From positions 62,001 to 126,000 of the forward strand of contig CP090852.1 of assembly GCA_041879415.1 (NCBI GenBank): a stretch of DNA of 64,000 nt, read 5' to 3'. The translations under genes and the position numbers were made by a program. Each line of letters begins with the position of its first letter. Within the stretch, counting starts at the first letter, position 1. This DNA is from Vibrio chagasii. GTDB lineage: Bacteria > Pseudomonadota > Gammaproteobacteria > Enterobacterales > Vibrionaceae. This document shows, piece after piece, positions 1 through 8,317 of this stretch. A model generated the notes under the pieces. It was not told the DNA's origin, ran no database searches, and was given only the letters and a program-made list of their open reading frames with translations.

Positions 1-711
1 GCGGCGGGCTTAGGCGAACACACACCAGAGCCTTTTGTTGCCATGCACCCAGATACCGTTGCAGAGCTTGGCTTAGATGAATTTGGGCTAGATGCCTTCA
101 ACCACGCCACTATTAATCCGGTTGTGAAAGTGCGCAGCGCACAAGGTGAATGCCAAGCCCGCTTAGTCGTAACCAAAGAGATGCGTCGTGAACAGGTGTT
201 TATGCCAATTCACTGGAATGCGCCGACCGCCAAAGACAGCAAGCCGTGTGACCTGATCTTGCCTCATACCGATGCAGCTTCAGGCCAACCTGAATTTAAA
301 CACACACCTGTCGTGGTAGAGCCGTGTGGCTATCGCAGTGAAGCCGCTTTGGTCAGTGACAAGGTAATGGATTGTAGCGGGTTTGATTACTGGGTTCGCC
401 AAAGAGTGGAGGGCGGTTTTCTATATCGTATCTCTTCATCTAAGAACCCAATGGAGTTGGTGATTCAGTTGGCTAACACCCTTGATGCCTTACCAGAGCC
501 AAACGCTGATGCCATCAAATCACTCCATTACCACGGCAACAAATCGTTCAAGAACTACGGTTCAGCCAAGCTGGATCAGTTTGGTGTAAAGCAAGCCTTT
601 GTAGTGAACAGTAAGCTCGATCATGAAAGTATCGATTGGCTGGTGGGATGTCTCACCCGAGAAGCTGATGAAGAATTCGAAGCCGAGTTTTTGAGTACAT
701 TGGCGAAGTAG
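1..711 (+). CDS. nasA: Assimilatory nitrate reductase catalytic subunit, C-terminal part (partial)
   Basis: The reading frame is open from the first base of the window, so only the C-terminal part (about 236 residues) is present. The segment VFMPIHWN followed by the HTPVVVEP region is typical of the C-terminal molybdopterin-dinucleotide-binding domain of NasA-type nitrate reductases, which reduce nitrate to nitrite in the cytoplasm for assimilation. The molybdenum and iron-sulfur parts lie outside the window. A strong terminator follows directly, so this is the last gene of its operon. Another molybdopterin oxidoreductase of the same family is possible; the NasA call rests on family resemblance of the C-terminus. 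Confidence 0.75.
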   Translation, partial: AAGLGEHTPEPFVAMHPDTVAELGLDEFGLDAFNHATINPVVKVRSAQGECQARLVVTKEMRREQVFMPIHWNAPTAKDSKPCDLILPHTDAASGQPEFKHTPVVVEPCGYRSEAALVSDKVMDCSGFDYWVRQRVEGGFLYRISSSKNPMELVIQLANTLDALPEPNADAIKSLHYHGNKSFKNYGSAKLDQFGVKQAFVVNSKLDHESIDWLVGCLTREADEEFEAEFLSTLAK

Positions 712-744
712 CTGACTGCCTCTAACCTATTCATGCCTCATGTA

Positions 745-774
745 AAACGCCGACTACTCTGTCGGCGTTTTTAT
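745..774 (+). terminator. Rho-independent terminator after nasA
   Basis: A perfect 10-bp stem (AAACGCCGAC at 745-754 with GTCGGCGTTT at 761-770) encloses a 6-nt loop and runs into a T-rich tail. It lies 33 nt after the nasA stop codon. Confidence 0.9.
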
Positions 775-868
775 TTACTCGCGAATACTCCAGCCACTAT
801 GTCAGTCGATGATAAAACAGAGAATATAGTAGGGCGGGTGCCACGAATATCTGGTTGGTTCAAGGCAA

Positions 869-1396
869 TTACCAAGTGGCGCTAAAGCTCACTTCGTCTA
901 GTTGCTTAAATTTACCCGAATTGCACTTAACTTTACCTGCAATATGGTTTCTAGATACATAGGTCAATGTAATCTTTCCGCTACTAGAATCGGCAACGAT
1001 AGTGCCATTTTGTAGCGCCATTCTAGCTTTGCATCGTGTATTTATACCGTCTTGTAGGCTTAGATAGCCACTATTTGCAATTACTACCGTGTTTTTGTAG
1101 TTATCTCCATTTAATGAGATGTTCATTTTATAAGATTTCCCTTGCTCTCTTCGCATTTGGTCGTAATCGCTAGAGTCTAAGAAGCCATTCCCAAGGCTAA
1201 TTAACTGAGAGTACTTTAGCTCACCGTTTGCAGTCACGAAGACTAACTCTTGAACACCATCGCCATTCAGATCGGCCATTGAGAAGCTTTGTACGTTTTC
1301 ATTTGGAAGAAGAGTTTTTGGATCACTAACAACCAGATCCGATGCACTGGCATTCGCCATAATAGCCATAGACAACATTAGCACTGACTTTTTCAT
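869..1396 (-). CDS. Secreted hypothetical protein with an EF-hand-like repeat
   Basis: The 175-residue product starts with a short Sec signal peptide (MKKSVLMLSMAIMANASA), so it is probably periplasmic or secreted. Residues around 40-50 contain DLNGDGVQEL, the calcium-loop-like motif seen in FG-GAP/VCBS-type repeats. The rest is not recognised; two cysteines in the C-terminal half could form a disulfide. The start is supported by GGGAT 6 nt upstream on the minus strand. It is a single gene in its own transcription unit, facing the nasA terminator. No function is assigned. Confidence 0.6.
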   Translation of the reverse strand: MKKSVLMLSMAIMANASASDLVVSDPKTLLPNENVQSFSMADLNGDGVQELVFVTANGELKYSQLISLGNGFLDSSDYDQMRREQGKSYKMNISLNGDNYKNTVVIANSGYLSLQDGINTRCKARMALQNGTIVADSSSGKITLTYVSRNHIAGKVKCNSGKFKQLDEVSFSATW

Positions 1397-1832
1397 TAAA
1401 TATCCCTTGTTTAATTTTTATTGTACATGGTGCATATATTCATGTGTAATTGCGCATGGTTGCATATGGATGTTTTAATTTCAAATGGATAAGTATTTTT
1501 AGCCATAGATATCAGGTGCTTATTCCAAAGTGACCATCATTCTCGACAGAGAATCTTACGGCTTTCCGGCATACACAGACTTAAAATCAACTATCCCGCC
1601 TGAACAAGGATGTGTATGGATAAAATGATAAGTAATACACATATTCATATTATTTCTACATTTAATTAGAGCTATTAGGAATACTTCTGTTTCTTGTCAT
1701 GTATGATGCGGATTTCTTGCTAAGATATTGTTATTAAATGATTTAATTGTCGACCGAACGGCTTTCGCTCTGTTGGCGTACGAAGTGTATGGTGCAAAGA
1801 CGAGATATAGGGCTATTTACCAAGAGAAAATT
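1397..1832. other. Divergent intergenic region, 436 bp
   Basis: An AT-rich spacer between a minus-strand secreted protein and a plus-strand acetyltransferase. It must hold both promoters. Direct near-repeats of a TGCATAT/TGCATGG-like word occur around 1425-1470 but no clear operator or RNA structure is visible. Confidence 0.5.
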
Positions 1833-2603
1833 ATGAATACAACGGATGTAATGCAAAAGTACAACGAGTTCGAGAGAAAACGTTTTAACTCATTCAATGG
1901 TATGAAGGTAACAGAGAACAGCCTGACTAAGTTCGTATCTAACGATCGTCATGGTAGCTATATCTCCTTTTTCGACTTCGATGAAAGCCTCACAGACTCT
2001 ATCGTCAAAGAGCAACTGGCGTATTTTAAGCAGCGTAACCTATGTTTTGAGTGGAAGACGTACAGTACCGACACACCAACGAACATCAGTGCAGTATTGC
2101 TCGAGAATGGTTTTGAGCAGGATGAGCACGAGTCATTCATGGTGTTGGACTTATCTAAGGCCACCTGCGAGCCCTTTGATGAAGGCAAAATCACCGAGGT
2201 GACGGATAGCAAAGGCATTCGCGATGCAATCAAAGTCCAACAACAAGTTTGGGGTGGCGATTTCGAATGGCATTACAACCACTTAGTCAGCCTTAAACAG
2301 CACGCGCCAGATTCGGTGTCTATCTATGTCGTGTATGTCGACGACCAGCCTGTGACCTCAGCGTGGATCGTATTTAATGGAAGTAGCCCCTTTGCAGGTA
2401 TTTGGGGCGGCAGCACCATCGAAGCATTTCGAGATAATGGCTATTACAGTTTGCTACTGAACAAACGTATTGAGGAAGCCAAGTCGAGAGGGGTTAAATA
2501 TCTTACTATCGATGCTTCTGATATGAGTAAACCCATTGTATCCAAACGTGGTTTTGAAGTGGTTGCGACAACGACAGGGTATACATCACCAAGTAGCGAG
2601 TAA
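1833..2603 (+). CDS. GNAT-family N-acetyltransferase
   Basis: The 256-residue protein carries a GNAT fold in its C-terminal half. The acetyl-CoA-binding region is seen as the strand VTSAWIVF followed by the turn RDNGYY and helix LLLNKRIEEAKSRG, and the domain ends with SKRGFEVV. GNAT enzymes transfer an acetyl group from acetyl-CoA to an amine; the substrate cannot be inferred. The frame is open further upstream to about 1728 (only a TTG there), but ATG at 1833 has AAGAGA upstream and gives a normal N-terminus. It is followed after 21 nt by a Nudix gene on the same strand, probably co-transcribed. Confidence 0.75.
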   Translation: MNTTDVMQKYNEFERKRFNSFNGMKVTENSLTKFVSNDRHGSYISFFDFDESLTDSIVKEQLAYFKQRNLCFEWKTYSTDTPTNISAVLLENGFEQDEHESFMVLDLSKATCEPFDEGKITEVTDSKGIRDAIKVQQQVWGGDFEWHYNHLVSLKQHAPDSVSIYVVYVDDQPVTSAWIVFNGSSPFAGIWGGSTIEAFRDNGYYSLLLNKRIEEAKSRGVKYLTIDASDMSKPIVSKRGFEVVATTTGYTSPSSE

Positions 2604-2624
2604 TGTGTTTCAAAGGAGTAAGGA

Positions 2625-3038
2625 ATGAATAATCAAGTACGTGTCGGTGTGGCTGCGGTCATTTTTCGGGAAGGACGCATTCTACTTGGCGAGCGCATAG
2701 GCTCTCATGGCGCGAATACGTGGGCGACGCCTGGTGGGCACCTTGAGTTGGGTGAAAGCATTGAAGAGTGCGCGCAGCGAGAAACCCTTGAAGAGACAGG
2801 GTTAGAGGTCGGCGCTTTTAAGAAGCTCGGCTTTACCAACGATATATTCGAAAACGAAGGCAAGCACTACGTCACCTTGTATGTTGTCGCGACCAGTTCT
2901 AGTGGTGAGCCCCGAGTCATGGAACCTCATCAGTGTAAGCAGTGGCAATGGTTCGACTTAGATGAACTGCCAGAACCTCTGTTCTTACCTTTGGTGAACT
3001 TGTTGAAGGAGCCGGTAAACTTCAAGAATTTTGACTAG
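2625..3038 (+). CDS. Nudix hydrolase (NUDT15/MTH3-like)
   Basis: A 137-residue single-domain Nudix protein. The full Nudix box lies at residues 38-60, from GHLELGE through RETLEETGL, matching G-x5-E-x7-REUxEExGU, with the REUxEE glutamates that hold magnesium present. Such enzymes hydrolyse nucleoside diphosphates linked to another moiety; the ATPGGH lead-in resembles NUDT15/MTH3-type nucleotide-pool enzymes, but substrate is an inference. AAGGAGTAAGGA precedes the ATG. It is likely co-transcribed with the acetyltransferase upstream. Confidence 0.85.
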   Translation: MNNQVRVGVAAVIFREGRILLGERIGSHGANTWATPGGHLELGESIEECAQRETLEETGLEVGAFKKLGFTNDIFENEGKHYVTLYVVATSSSGEPRVMEPHQCKQWQWFDLDELPEPLFLPLVNLLKEPVNFKNFD

Positions 3039-3131
3039 TCAGAACGCCCATACTTGGTACTGAAAGTACATTGGGTTATCTTGTTCACTCTTTTACAACG
3101 TAATGATTCAATTGAAAACTCAAAGGAAAGC

Positions 3132-3635
3132 ATGGCAGTTCTAGACATTCTTACCGCACCAGATCCGAGGCTTAAAGTGAAAGCGGAGGAGGTGAAAGAT
3201 GTATCGATGATACAAACACTCATCGACGATATGTTAGAAACACTCTATGCCACTGATAATGGTATCGGATTGGCATCCACTCAGGTCGGTCGTAAAGAGG
3301 CCGTGGTGGTTATCGATATTTCAGACAGCCGAGACCAACCGTTAATCTTGGTGAATCCGGTAGTCGCAAGTGGCTCCAACAAAGCTTTGGGCCAAGAAGG
3401 CTGCTTATCAGTACCTGATTACTATGCGGATGTAGAGCGTTTTACGTCTGTGGTTGTGTCTGCTCTCGACAGAGAAGGGAAACCAATCACCATTGAAAGC
3501 GATGACTTTCTCGCTATCGTAATGCAGCATGAAATTGACCATTTATCGGGTAACCTATTTATCGATTACCTATCGCCACTAAAGCGTCAAATGGCGATGA
3601 AAAAAGTTAAAAAGTACCTCAAAGCGTACGCTTAA
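3132..3635 (+). CDS. def2: Peptide deformylase, second copy
   Basis: A 167-residue peptide deformylase, which removes the formyl group from the N-terminal methionine of new proteins. All three family motifs are present: GIGLASTQ (44-51; the usual form is GxGLAAxQ), EGCLSVP (89-95, metal-binding Cys91) and QHEIDHLSG (His133, Glu134, His137). The frame is open upstream to 3054, but the ATG at 3132 has AAAGGAA directly upstream and gives the normal N-terminus. Vibrios usually carry the housekeeping def next to fmt on chromosome 1 and a second def on chromosome 2; this stand-alone context fits the second. Confidence 0.92.
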   Translation: MAVLDILTAPDPRLKVKAEEVKDVSMIQTLIDDMLETLYATDNGIGLASTQVGRKEAVVVIDISDSRDQPLILVNPVVASGSNKALGQEGCLSVPDYYADVERFTSVVVSALDREGKPITIESDDFLAIVMQHEIDHLSGNLFIDYLSPLKRQMAMKKVKKYLKAYA

Positions 3636-3661
3636 TCCGGCTTATAAAGCACTATCTCTTC

Positions 3662-3702
3662 AAACCCAACGAGTGGATTTCAACACATCGGCGTTGGGTT
3701 TT
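3662..3702 (+). terminator. Terminator after def2
   Basis: A 10-bp stem (AAACCCAACG with CGTTGGGTTT) encloses a 20-nt loop and ends in TTTT, 26 nt after the def2 stop codon. Confidence 0.8.
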
Positions 3703-3854
3703 GTCGCTATCCTTCCCAATTCAGTATGTTATCTCTTTCATATTATGCGACTTTTAAATAGGTTGTTCCGTTCCTCTAGTAGAAACATGGTTTGCCAAAA
3801 CACTAAGCACCGAAGCAATAACTTAGTAAAGATATATGGCAATAAAGGAATATG

Positions 3855-4619
3855 ATGAAGAAAAACCTCGTGGTTGGCAGCGCCTTGTTGGGTGTTGTGA
3901 CACTCTTTTTTGTTGGACAACGCTGTGGCGAAGAACTGGCCCTTGCTCCTTGTGACATAGGCGAAAAAGTCGAAACTCCCGTCCACTTCTTTACCGATGC
4001 ATCGATGAGCGAGTCAAAAATTCAGAAGATGATAGGCTACTCTAATCTTGTTCTTCAAAATTCATGCGTACCGATGGAGCGAACATTATCAGGTATCACT
4101 AGAATCGATCTCTCCAGTTTCCAAGATGCGGAAAGTAGCAAGCTGCACACACAATTAGTCAAGCTGGTTGGCGACGAAGTGTTGGAACCCATGCAGCGAG
4201 AGGGGAGCTACTATGCATTAGTTCTTCCTGAAGACCACGAGTTCTCAGACGAAGGAATCGTGGGTTCGGTTGATCTGAATTTAAGCCGCAGCTTTTTAGT
4301 GCTGTCATCTGCTGCAGAGGTAGAGGTACTTGAGCATGAACTGGGCCATTTGGCTTGGGCGTGGCACAACGACACTCCTGACTACTGGCTTAAAGGTATG
4401 TTGCTACAAGAAAACCATGATTACATAAAACCTTACTCTTTCGGCGCTTTGTGCCGAGAAGCAGGCACCGTGATGACCTACGCTGAAAAAGTATTGCCCG
4501 TGTATTCTTCGCCAAACATTCAATACTACGGAAAAGTATGTGGTGATGCAGAAAATGCAGACAACGCAAGGCACATGCGAGAGTTTGCTCAGTCACTGGC
4601 TTTAAATGCCGCAACATAG
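3855..4619 (+). CDS. Secreted or membrane-anchored metzincin-like zinc protease
   Basis: A 254-residue protein with an N-terminal hydrophobic signal or anchor (residues 4-20). Residues 161-171 read HELGHLAWAWH, which fits the metzincin zinc motif HExxHxxxxxH but with Trp in place of the usual Gly at the eighth position. About 35 residues later comes VMTY, resembling the Met-turn. I infer a zinc-dependent protease or peptidase acting outside the cytoplasm. Several cysteines suggest disulfides. ATG 3855 is preferred over 3852 because AAAGGA then has normal spacing. No named family was recognised with confidence. Confidence 0.6.
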   Translation: MKKNLVVGSALLGVVTLFFVGQRCGEELALAPCDIGEKVETPVHFFTDASMSESKIQKMIGYSNLVLQNSCVPMERTLSGITRIDLSSFQDAESSKLHTQLVKLVGDEVLEPMQREGSYYALVLPEDHEFSDEGIVGSVDLNLSRSFLVLSSAAEVEVLEHELGHLAWAWHNDTPDYWLKGMLLQENHDYIKPYSFGALCREAGTVMTYAEKVLPVYSSPNIQYYGKVCGDAENADNARHMREFAQSLALNAAT

Positions 4620-4641
4620 GCATCTAAAACAATAAATGAAT

Positions 4642-4670
4642 AAATACCGACCCCAGAGGTCGGTATTTTT
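4642..4670. terminator. Bidirectional terminator
   Basis: An 11-bp perfect stem (AAATACCGACC with GGTCGGTATTT) and T-runs on both sides. It sits between the convergent genes ending at 4619 and 4682 and can serve both. Confidence 0.85.
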
Positions 4671-4681
4671 ATGCGTTAGTT

Positions 4682-4984
4682 CTAATTAGAGCCACACTCC
4701 AACATAAAGCCATCTTCAGTGCGGCGTAAAGTGATCGTCGTGCTGGCCTCTAATTCCCCTTCCGGTAAATAAACCGCGCAGTTCTCGAACCCAGCAGAGT
4801 TAGTTGAATTGATCGTTTCATAGACCTCTTCTGAGCTGTCTACATTTTCACCTGCGTAAACAATAACGTTATCGATTTGGGCAAGCATCTGGTCGGAATT
4901 TTGTGTTGCTTTAGCGTGAGCGAAAACAGAAAGAGAACCAAGAGCAAGAAAACCAAGAGCAAGAAACAGTAAAGCCTTTTTCAT
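4682..4984 (-). CDS. Small secreted hypothetical protein
   Basis: A 100-residue protein with a clear Sec signal peptide (MKKALLFLALGFLALGSLSVFAHA) and a mature part of about 76 residues containing two cysteines (NCAVY and LECGSN), which may pair. GAGG upstream of the ATG supports the start. No known domain was recognised. It is transcribed alone towards the shared terminator. Confidence 0.6.
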   Translation of the reverse strand: MKKALLFLALGFLALGSLSVFAHAKATQNSDQMLAQIDNVIVYAGENVDSSEEVYETINSTNSAGFENCAVYLPEGELEASTTITLRRTEDGFMLECGSN

Positions 4985-5849
4985 TGTATACCTCGTAAGA
5001 GTCTAGGGTTGGTGTCGAGGTGCTAATATACATTGCAATATCTGTAGATCAACAAAAAATTATCGAATAACAATAATTTTTTGTTGTTTTTATTGTGTCG
5101 TACCATGCGTAAAACGGTGCAAGCCTCCGGTTTTCTTGGGCTGTTCGCTCCCAACTAATCCTTTTCTCGGTTGTGAAACTTTTTAGTGCCTACGTTCCCG
5201 CTCAGTCACGCTTAAAGAGAGTGAGATTCGCGATAACTCATCTTCCACAATTGATTCATAAGACGTGGTGCTTTTGTTGCCAGTAATGTTTGTAGCCAAG
5301 CTAGCGCTTCAAAACGTTTGGCACTGTGCTTAGTAGAGCTCATCACGCATCAAGCGGCTCGAAAGTGAATCGTTATGCTCGGCATTAAAGTGTTAGAACT
5401 ATCAATAGAGTGTGTTTTATTTTAAGTATGAAATACTGATTGAATGGACGACTAATTTCACATATCATCTTACGAAATTGAACGTTGTTCTGTAAATTCA
5501 TCAGTAAGAGACTCGCTGATACTGCGGCTTAATCATCATGCTACCCACAGTTCTAGAACCAAGGTGCCTAGGCTGTGGCGAAGAAATTAACGAGCAGGAC
5601 GATGACTAACTCACATATTGACTCACTTTCTGCTTTTTTGCCGAAACTATATGGAATTTTTCTGCTTTTCATCATGTTTGATAAAGAAGTAAGCTGGTAA
5701 GGTGCTGTTATTAAATGGGTTGTTAGACAGAGCCTGAGCGGTTTAGATTACTAGACAGAATTGTTTCAGGGACAAAATGCAGAACTATTCTGTCTAATAT
5801 AGCTGCTATGTGCCTAAAGCTAGGCATCAAATATTAATAGGTTGCGTAT
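4985..5849. other. 865-bp region without a confident gene, left flank of the cassette array
   Basis: No long reading frame has gene-like character. A 23-codon frame at 5538-5609 with a CLGCGEE motif could be a gene fragment. Several short inverted repeats occur, including 5752-5796 and the 6-bp hairpin 5811-5826. The region has the look of degraded accessory DNA joining chromosomal genes to the cassette array; GTTATGC at 5372 and GTTAGAC at 5722 resemble attC right-core boundaries but no complete attC precedes either. Confidence 0.5.
5752..5796. repeat. Inverted repeat TAGACAGAAT / ATTCTGTCTA
   Basis: Two perfect 10-bp arms (5752-5761 and 5787-5796) are separated by 25 nt, and a third related half (TTAGACAG) lies at 5723-5730. 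It is 55 nt upstream of the first cassette gene. It could be an operator or the remnant of a mobile-element end; the sequence does not decide. Confidence 0.55.
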
Positions 5850-6716
5850 ATGGATTCGTTCCAAGAGATTTTGGGTAAGGATGTAGCTAGTTGTTACATT
5901 CCGTTAGTCGAGAGTGTGTTAAATAATAGAAATCACACTATCTATCAATTCATGTCGCATTCAGACTTCAAAGCTCTACAAGAAAGTGATGTGGATGAAG
6001 CAAATGCCCAATATATTAAAGAGATTATATTTCGGTCACATTTTGCATCAATGTCTTCAATCGCAAAGAACCTTGAATGGCTTAAAGGTATGAAGTTCTC
6101 ATATGAAAATGGCTTATATTTGCCTTTTTCATCATCAATGCGCTCCCTTATTGAATCTACCGCAGATAGTTTTGATGCCTTGTTACACGTAGGTATTACG
6201 TTGTCCGAGCACAACAGAGTTTTGAATAAAAAGTTGAAAAAGGGCGGAGGAAACTTTGTAACACTAACTGAGCTTGAAGATGTTTTGATTCATTACTCGC
6301 ACGCGAGGAGAATTGGAAAAGGTGAAAAAGCTCCTACAACTCACAAAGCAAAGCAGCCTTATGAATACATTAAAAATCTCGATAGAAAAACTGGGCAAAA
6401 GTTTTATGAGTTGTATGGTGAATTATGCCAACTAACTCATCCAGCAGCACAGGGTGTTCTGCATATGATGCCTGCTATCAGTGACAGCAAGTTCTTCTTT
6501 GATGAACGATGCGGCAAAGAGAAAATAGAACTACTGCTAAAAAGAAACAAAGATCTAATTCCAGATCTAATTGCCTTTGCATTTAACCCCGGATTACTGA
6601 CGTTAAAGGTTTTAAATCATTTAGACTTAAGTTCTTGTCATTCTGAGTACTTGAAGATAGTAAACTTTGATGCCATACCGGCTTGGCTTCGTTGTAAAAA
6701 GCATCTGAACGTATAA
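5850..6716 (+). CDS. Cassette 1: hypothetical protein, possibly HEPN-like
   Basis: A 288-residue, largely helical, AT-rich gene that ends 5 nt before an attC site, so it is a cassette gene. There is no signal peptide or membrane segment. Residues around 195-210 read YELYGELCQLTHPAAQG, which resembles the Y-x2-LxxxxHP helix found in HEPN-type toxin and abortive-infection proteins (DUF5677-like), but the resemblance is weak. Family and function are unknown. The ribosome site (AGG, 10 nt upstream) is poor. Its base composition is clearly lower in GC than the flanking housekeeping genes. Confidence 0.7.
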   Translation: MDSFQEILGKDVASCYIPLVESVLNNRNHTIYQFMSHSDFKALQESDVDEANAQYIKEIIFRSHFASMSSIAKNLEWLKGMKFSYENGLYLPFSSSMRSLIESTADSFDALLHVGITLSEHNRVLNKKLKKGGGNFVTLTELEDVLIHYSHARRIGKGEKAPTTHKAKQPYEYIKNLDRKTGQKFYELYGELCQLTHPAAQGVLHMMPAISDSKFFFDERCGKEKIELLLKRNKDLIPDLIAFAFNPGLLTLKVLNHLDLSSCHSEYLKIVNFDAIPAWLRCKKHLNV

Positions 6717-6721
6717 GCGGC

Positions 6722-6828
6722 ACATAACAAACTGTTTAAGAGGGATTCGCAATGCGTTGGTTTAAGTGATTAAGGTGGAATGCAGCGGCTTCGGTATTGC
6801 GTTGCTCCTCCTTAACAGGGCGTTATAT
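6722..6828 (+). repeat. attC site 1
   Basis: A 107-nt imperfect palindrome from the left core ACATAAC (6722-6728) to the right core GTTATAT (6822-6828). Inner arms CGCAAT and ATTGCG pair. It carries the shared blocks TTTAAGAG and CCTTAACAGGGCGTTA of Vibrio-type attC sites. Confidence 0.9.
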
Positions 6829-6866
6829 TTCAATCAAAGTTGGTTAGATAATAAAAAGGTAAAGTG

Positions 6867-8177
6867 ATGGAAAATGAAGTTCTTACGAGTGATGTATTTA
6901 AAACATCTCGTGAGTTACCATTAAATTATGTATCAAGAAAACATGCAGATCAGTGTTTTCTTGATGCTTTAACAGAAGACTCTCATTTAGTTATTCATGG
7001 AAGTTCAAAGCAAGGGAAAACGTCTCTTCGAAAGAATAACTTGATGGAAAAAGACTATATAGACATAACATGTTCTAATAATTGGGATTTGGATGACCTC
7101 CATGTTGCAATATTAAAGGAAGCTGGATATACGGTCACGACATCAGAATCGAAAACTATAAAAGGTAAAAGTAAAATTCGACTCAAGTTTGAATTACCTT
7201 TCGTAAAGGGTCCTTCGGTAACGGGAGATGTTGGATATGAGCAAGCCAAACAAGTCAACAAACAAAATCTAGAACTTGATCCTGGTGATGTGAATGATGT
7301 CATTCGAGCTTTGTCTGAAATCAACTTCGAGCGTTACATCGTCGTTGAAGATTTTCACTATCTACCTGAAGATACGCAAATTGATTTTTCTATCGCGTTA
7401 AAAGCATTTCATGAAGCCTCAAAATTGTGCTTTATTATTGTCGGTGTTTGGCTAGAAGAAGATAGGCTAACTGTTCATAACGGAGATTTAACCGGTCGAG
7501 TTACCTCAATCAACGCAGATTTGTGGAAAGAGGAAGACTTGGATGAATTATTTACCATTAGTGAATCTCTACTCAATATTTCTTTCGCAGAACAATTCGT
7601 GCAGGACGTCAAGAAATACTGCAATGGTAGTATTTTCTTAGTTCAACGGTTATGCCATGAGTCCTGTAAAGCTAAGGATATTACAAAAACTCAATTAGTA
7701 ACCACTTTAGTTGGCGATGATTTTGATGTTAAAGCAAAAATCCGAGAGCTACTAGAAAGTCAAAACTCGCGTTATCTACGATTCCTCACAGATTTTAGTG
7801 CCGGGTTTGACCAGACAAAGTTGGATTTATATAAGTGGATATTATTTGCGCTAATTGAAACTGAAACTCAAGCTCTAGAAAAAGGTTTGCCAGCAGCGGC
7901 AATTCGACGAATTATTGAAAAGAAACACCCAAAACGCAGTGAGTTAAGTCATAAGAAGCTCTTACAAGCACTAAGGAAATCTGTCGATCTTCAGGTTAAG
8001 AGCCGAATACAGCCAATAGTTTTTGAATATGACTCGAATACAACACGCGTCAAGATAGTAGATCGTTCTTTTCTACTTTGGAGAGAGTTTCAAGACAAAA
8101 ACGATCTTTTAGACCACGCCGATTTAACAGACGAAATCAAAACTAACATCGTAACTGAAATAAAACAAATTGTTTAA
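6867..8177 (+). CDS. Cassette 2: P-loop ATPase, STAND/AAA-like
   Basis: A 436-residue ATPase. Walker A is GSSKQGKTS at residues 45-53 and a Walker B-like strand YIVVED is at 157-162. After the NTPase core comes a helical region and a C-terminal segment with charged helices and a strand pair (RIQPIVFEYDSNTTRVKIVD) that looks like a winged-helix module. The layout resembles STAND-type ATPases used in signalling and phage defence, which is an inference. ATG 6867 has AAGG 7 nt upstream. The last codons (KQIV) are made by the start of attC 2, so the C-terminus overlaps the recombination site. Confidence 0.75.
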   Translation: MENEVLTSDVFKTSRELPLNYVSRKHADQCFLDALTEDSHLVIHGSSKQGKTSLRKNNLMEKDYIDITCSNNWDLDDLHVAILKEAGYTVTTSESKTIKGKSKIRLKFELPFVKGPSVTGDVGYEQAKQVNKQNLELDPGDVNDVIRALSEINFERYIVVEDFHYLPEDTQIDFSIALKAFHEASKLCFIIVGVWLEEDRLTVHNGDLTGRVTSINADLWKEEDLDELFTISESLLNISFAEQFVQDVKKYCNGSIFLVQRLCHESCKAKDITKTQLVTTLVGDDFDVKAKIRELLESQNSRYLRFLTDFSAGFDQTKLDLYKWILFALIETETQALEKGLPAAAIRRIIEKKHPKRSELSHKKLLQALRKSVDLQVKSRIQPIVFEYDSNTTRVKIVDRSFLLWREFQDKNDLLDHADLTDEIKTNIVTEIKQIV

Positions 8178-8284
8178 GATTGATTCGCAACGCGTGGCAT
8201 TTTTACTATGCGTGGTTTTAGTGATTAAGGTGGTTTGCAGCAGCTTTGGTATTGCGTTGCTCACCCCTTAACAGGACGTTAACT
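8160..8284 (+). repeat. attC site 2, overlapping the cassette 2 stop codon
   Basis: A 125-nt site from about 8160 (degenerate left core ATAAAAC) to the right core GTTAACT (8278-8284). Arms GCAACGC and GCGTTGC pair. The left part overlaps the final codons of the ATPase gene. Confidence 0.88.
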
Positions 8285-8317
8285 GACAATAACAATTTGA
8301 GTTTAGAGGTATAGTTT

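Noticed and set aside
1728..1832. A longer N-terminus for the acetyltransferase from position 1728.
   Set aside because: No ribosome site and no ATG at 1728; the ATG at 1833 has a good site and normal N-terminus.
5208..5378. A possible degraded attC before cassette 1 (TTAAAGAGAGTGAGATTCGC resembling the left block, GTTATGC at 5372 resembling a right core).
   Set aside because: The middle and right blocks do not match the other four sites and spacing is too long; only scattered words agree.
5538..5609. A 23-codon frame with a CLGCGEE zinc-like motif.
   Set aside because: Too short, no ribosome site, surrounded by non-coding DNA; may be a fragment of a DksA/TraR-like gene but cannot be supported.
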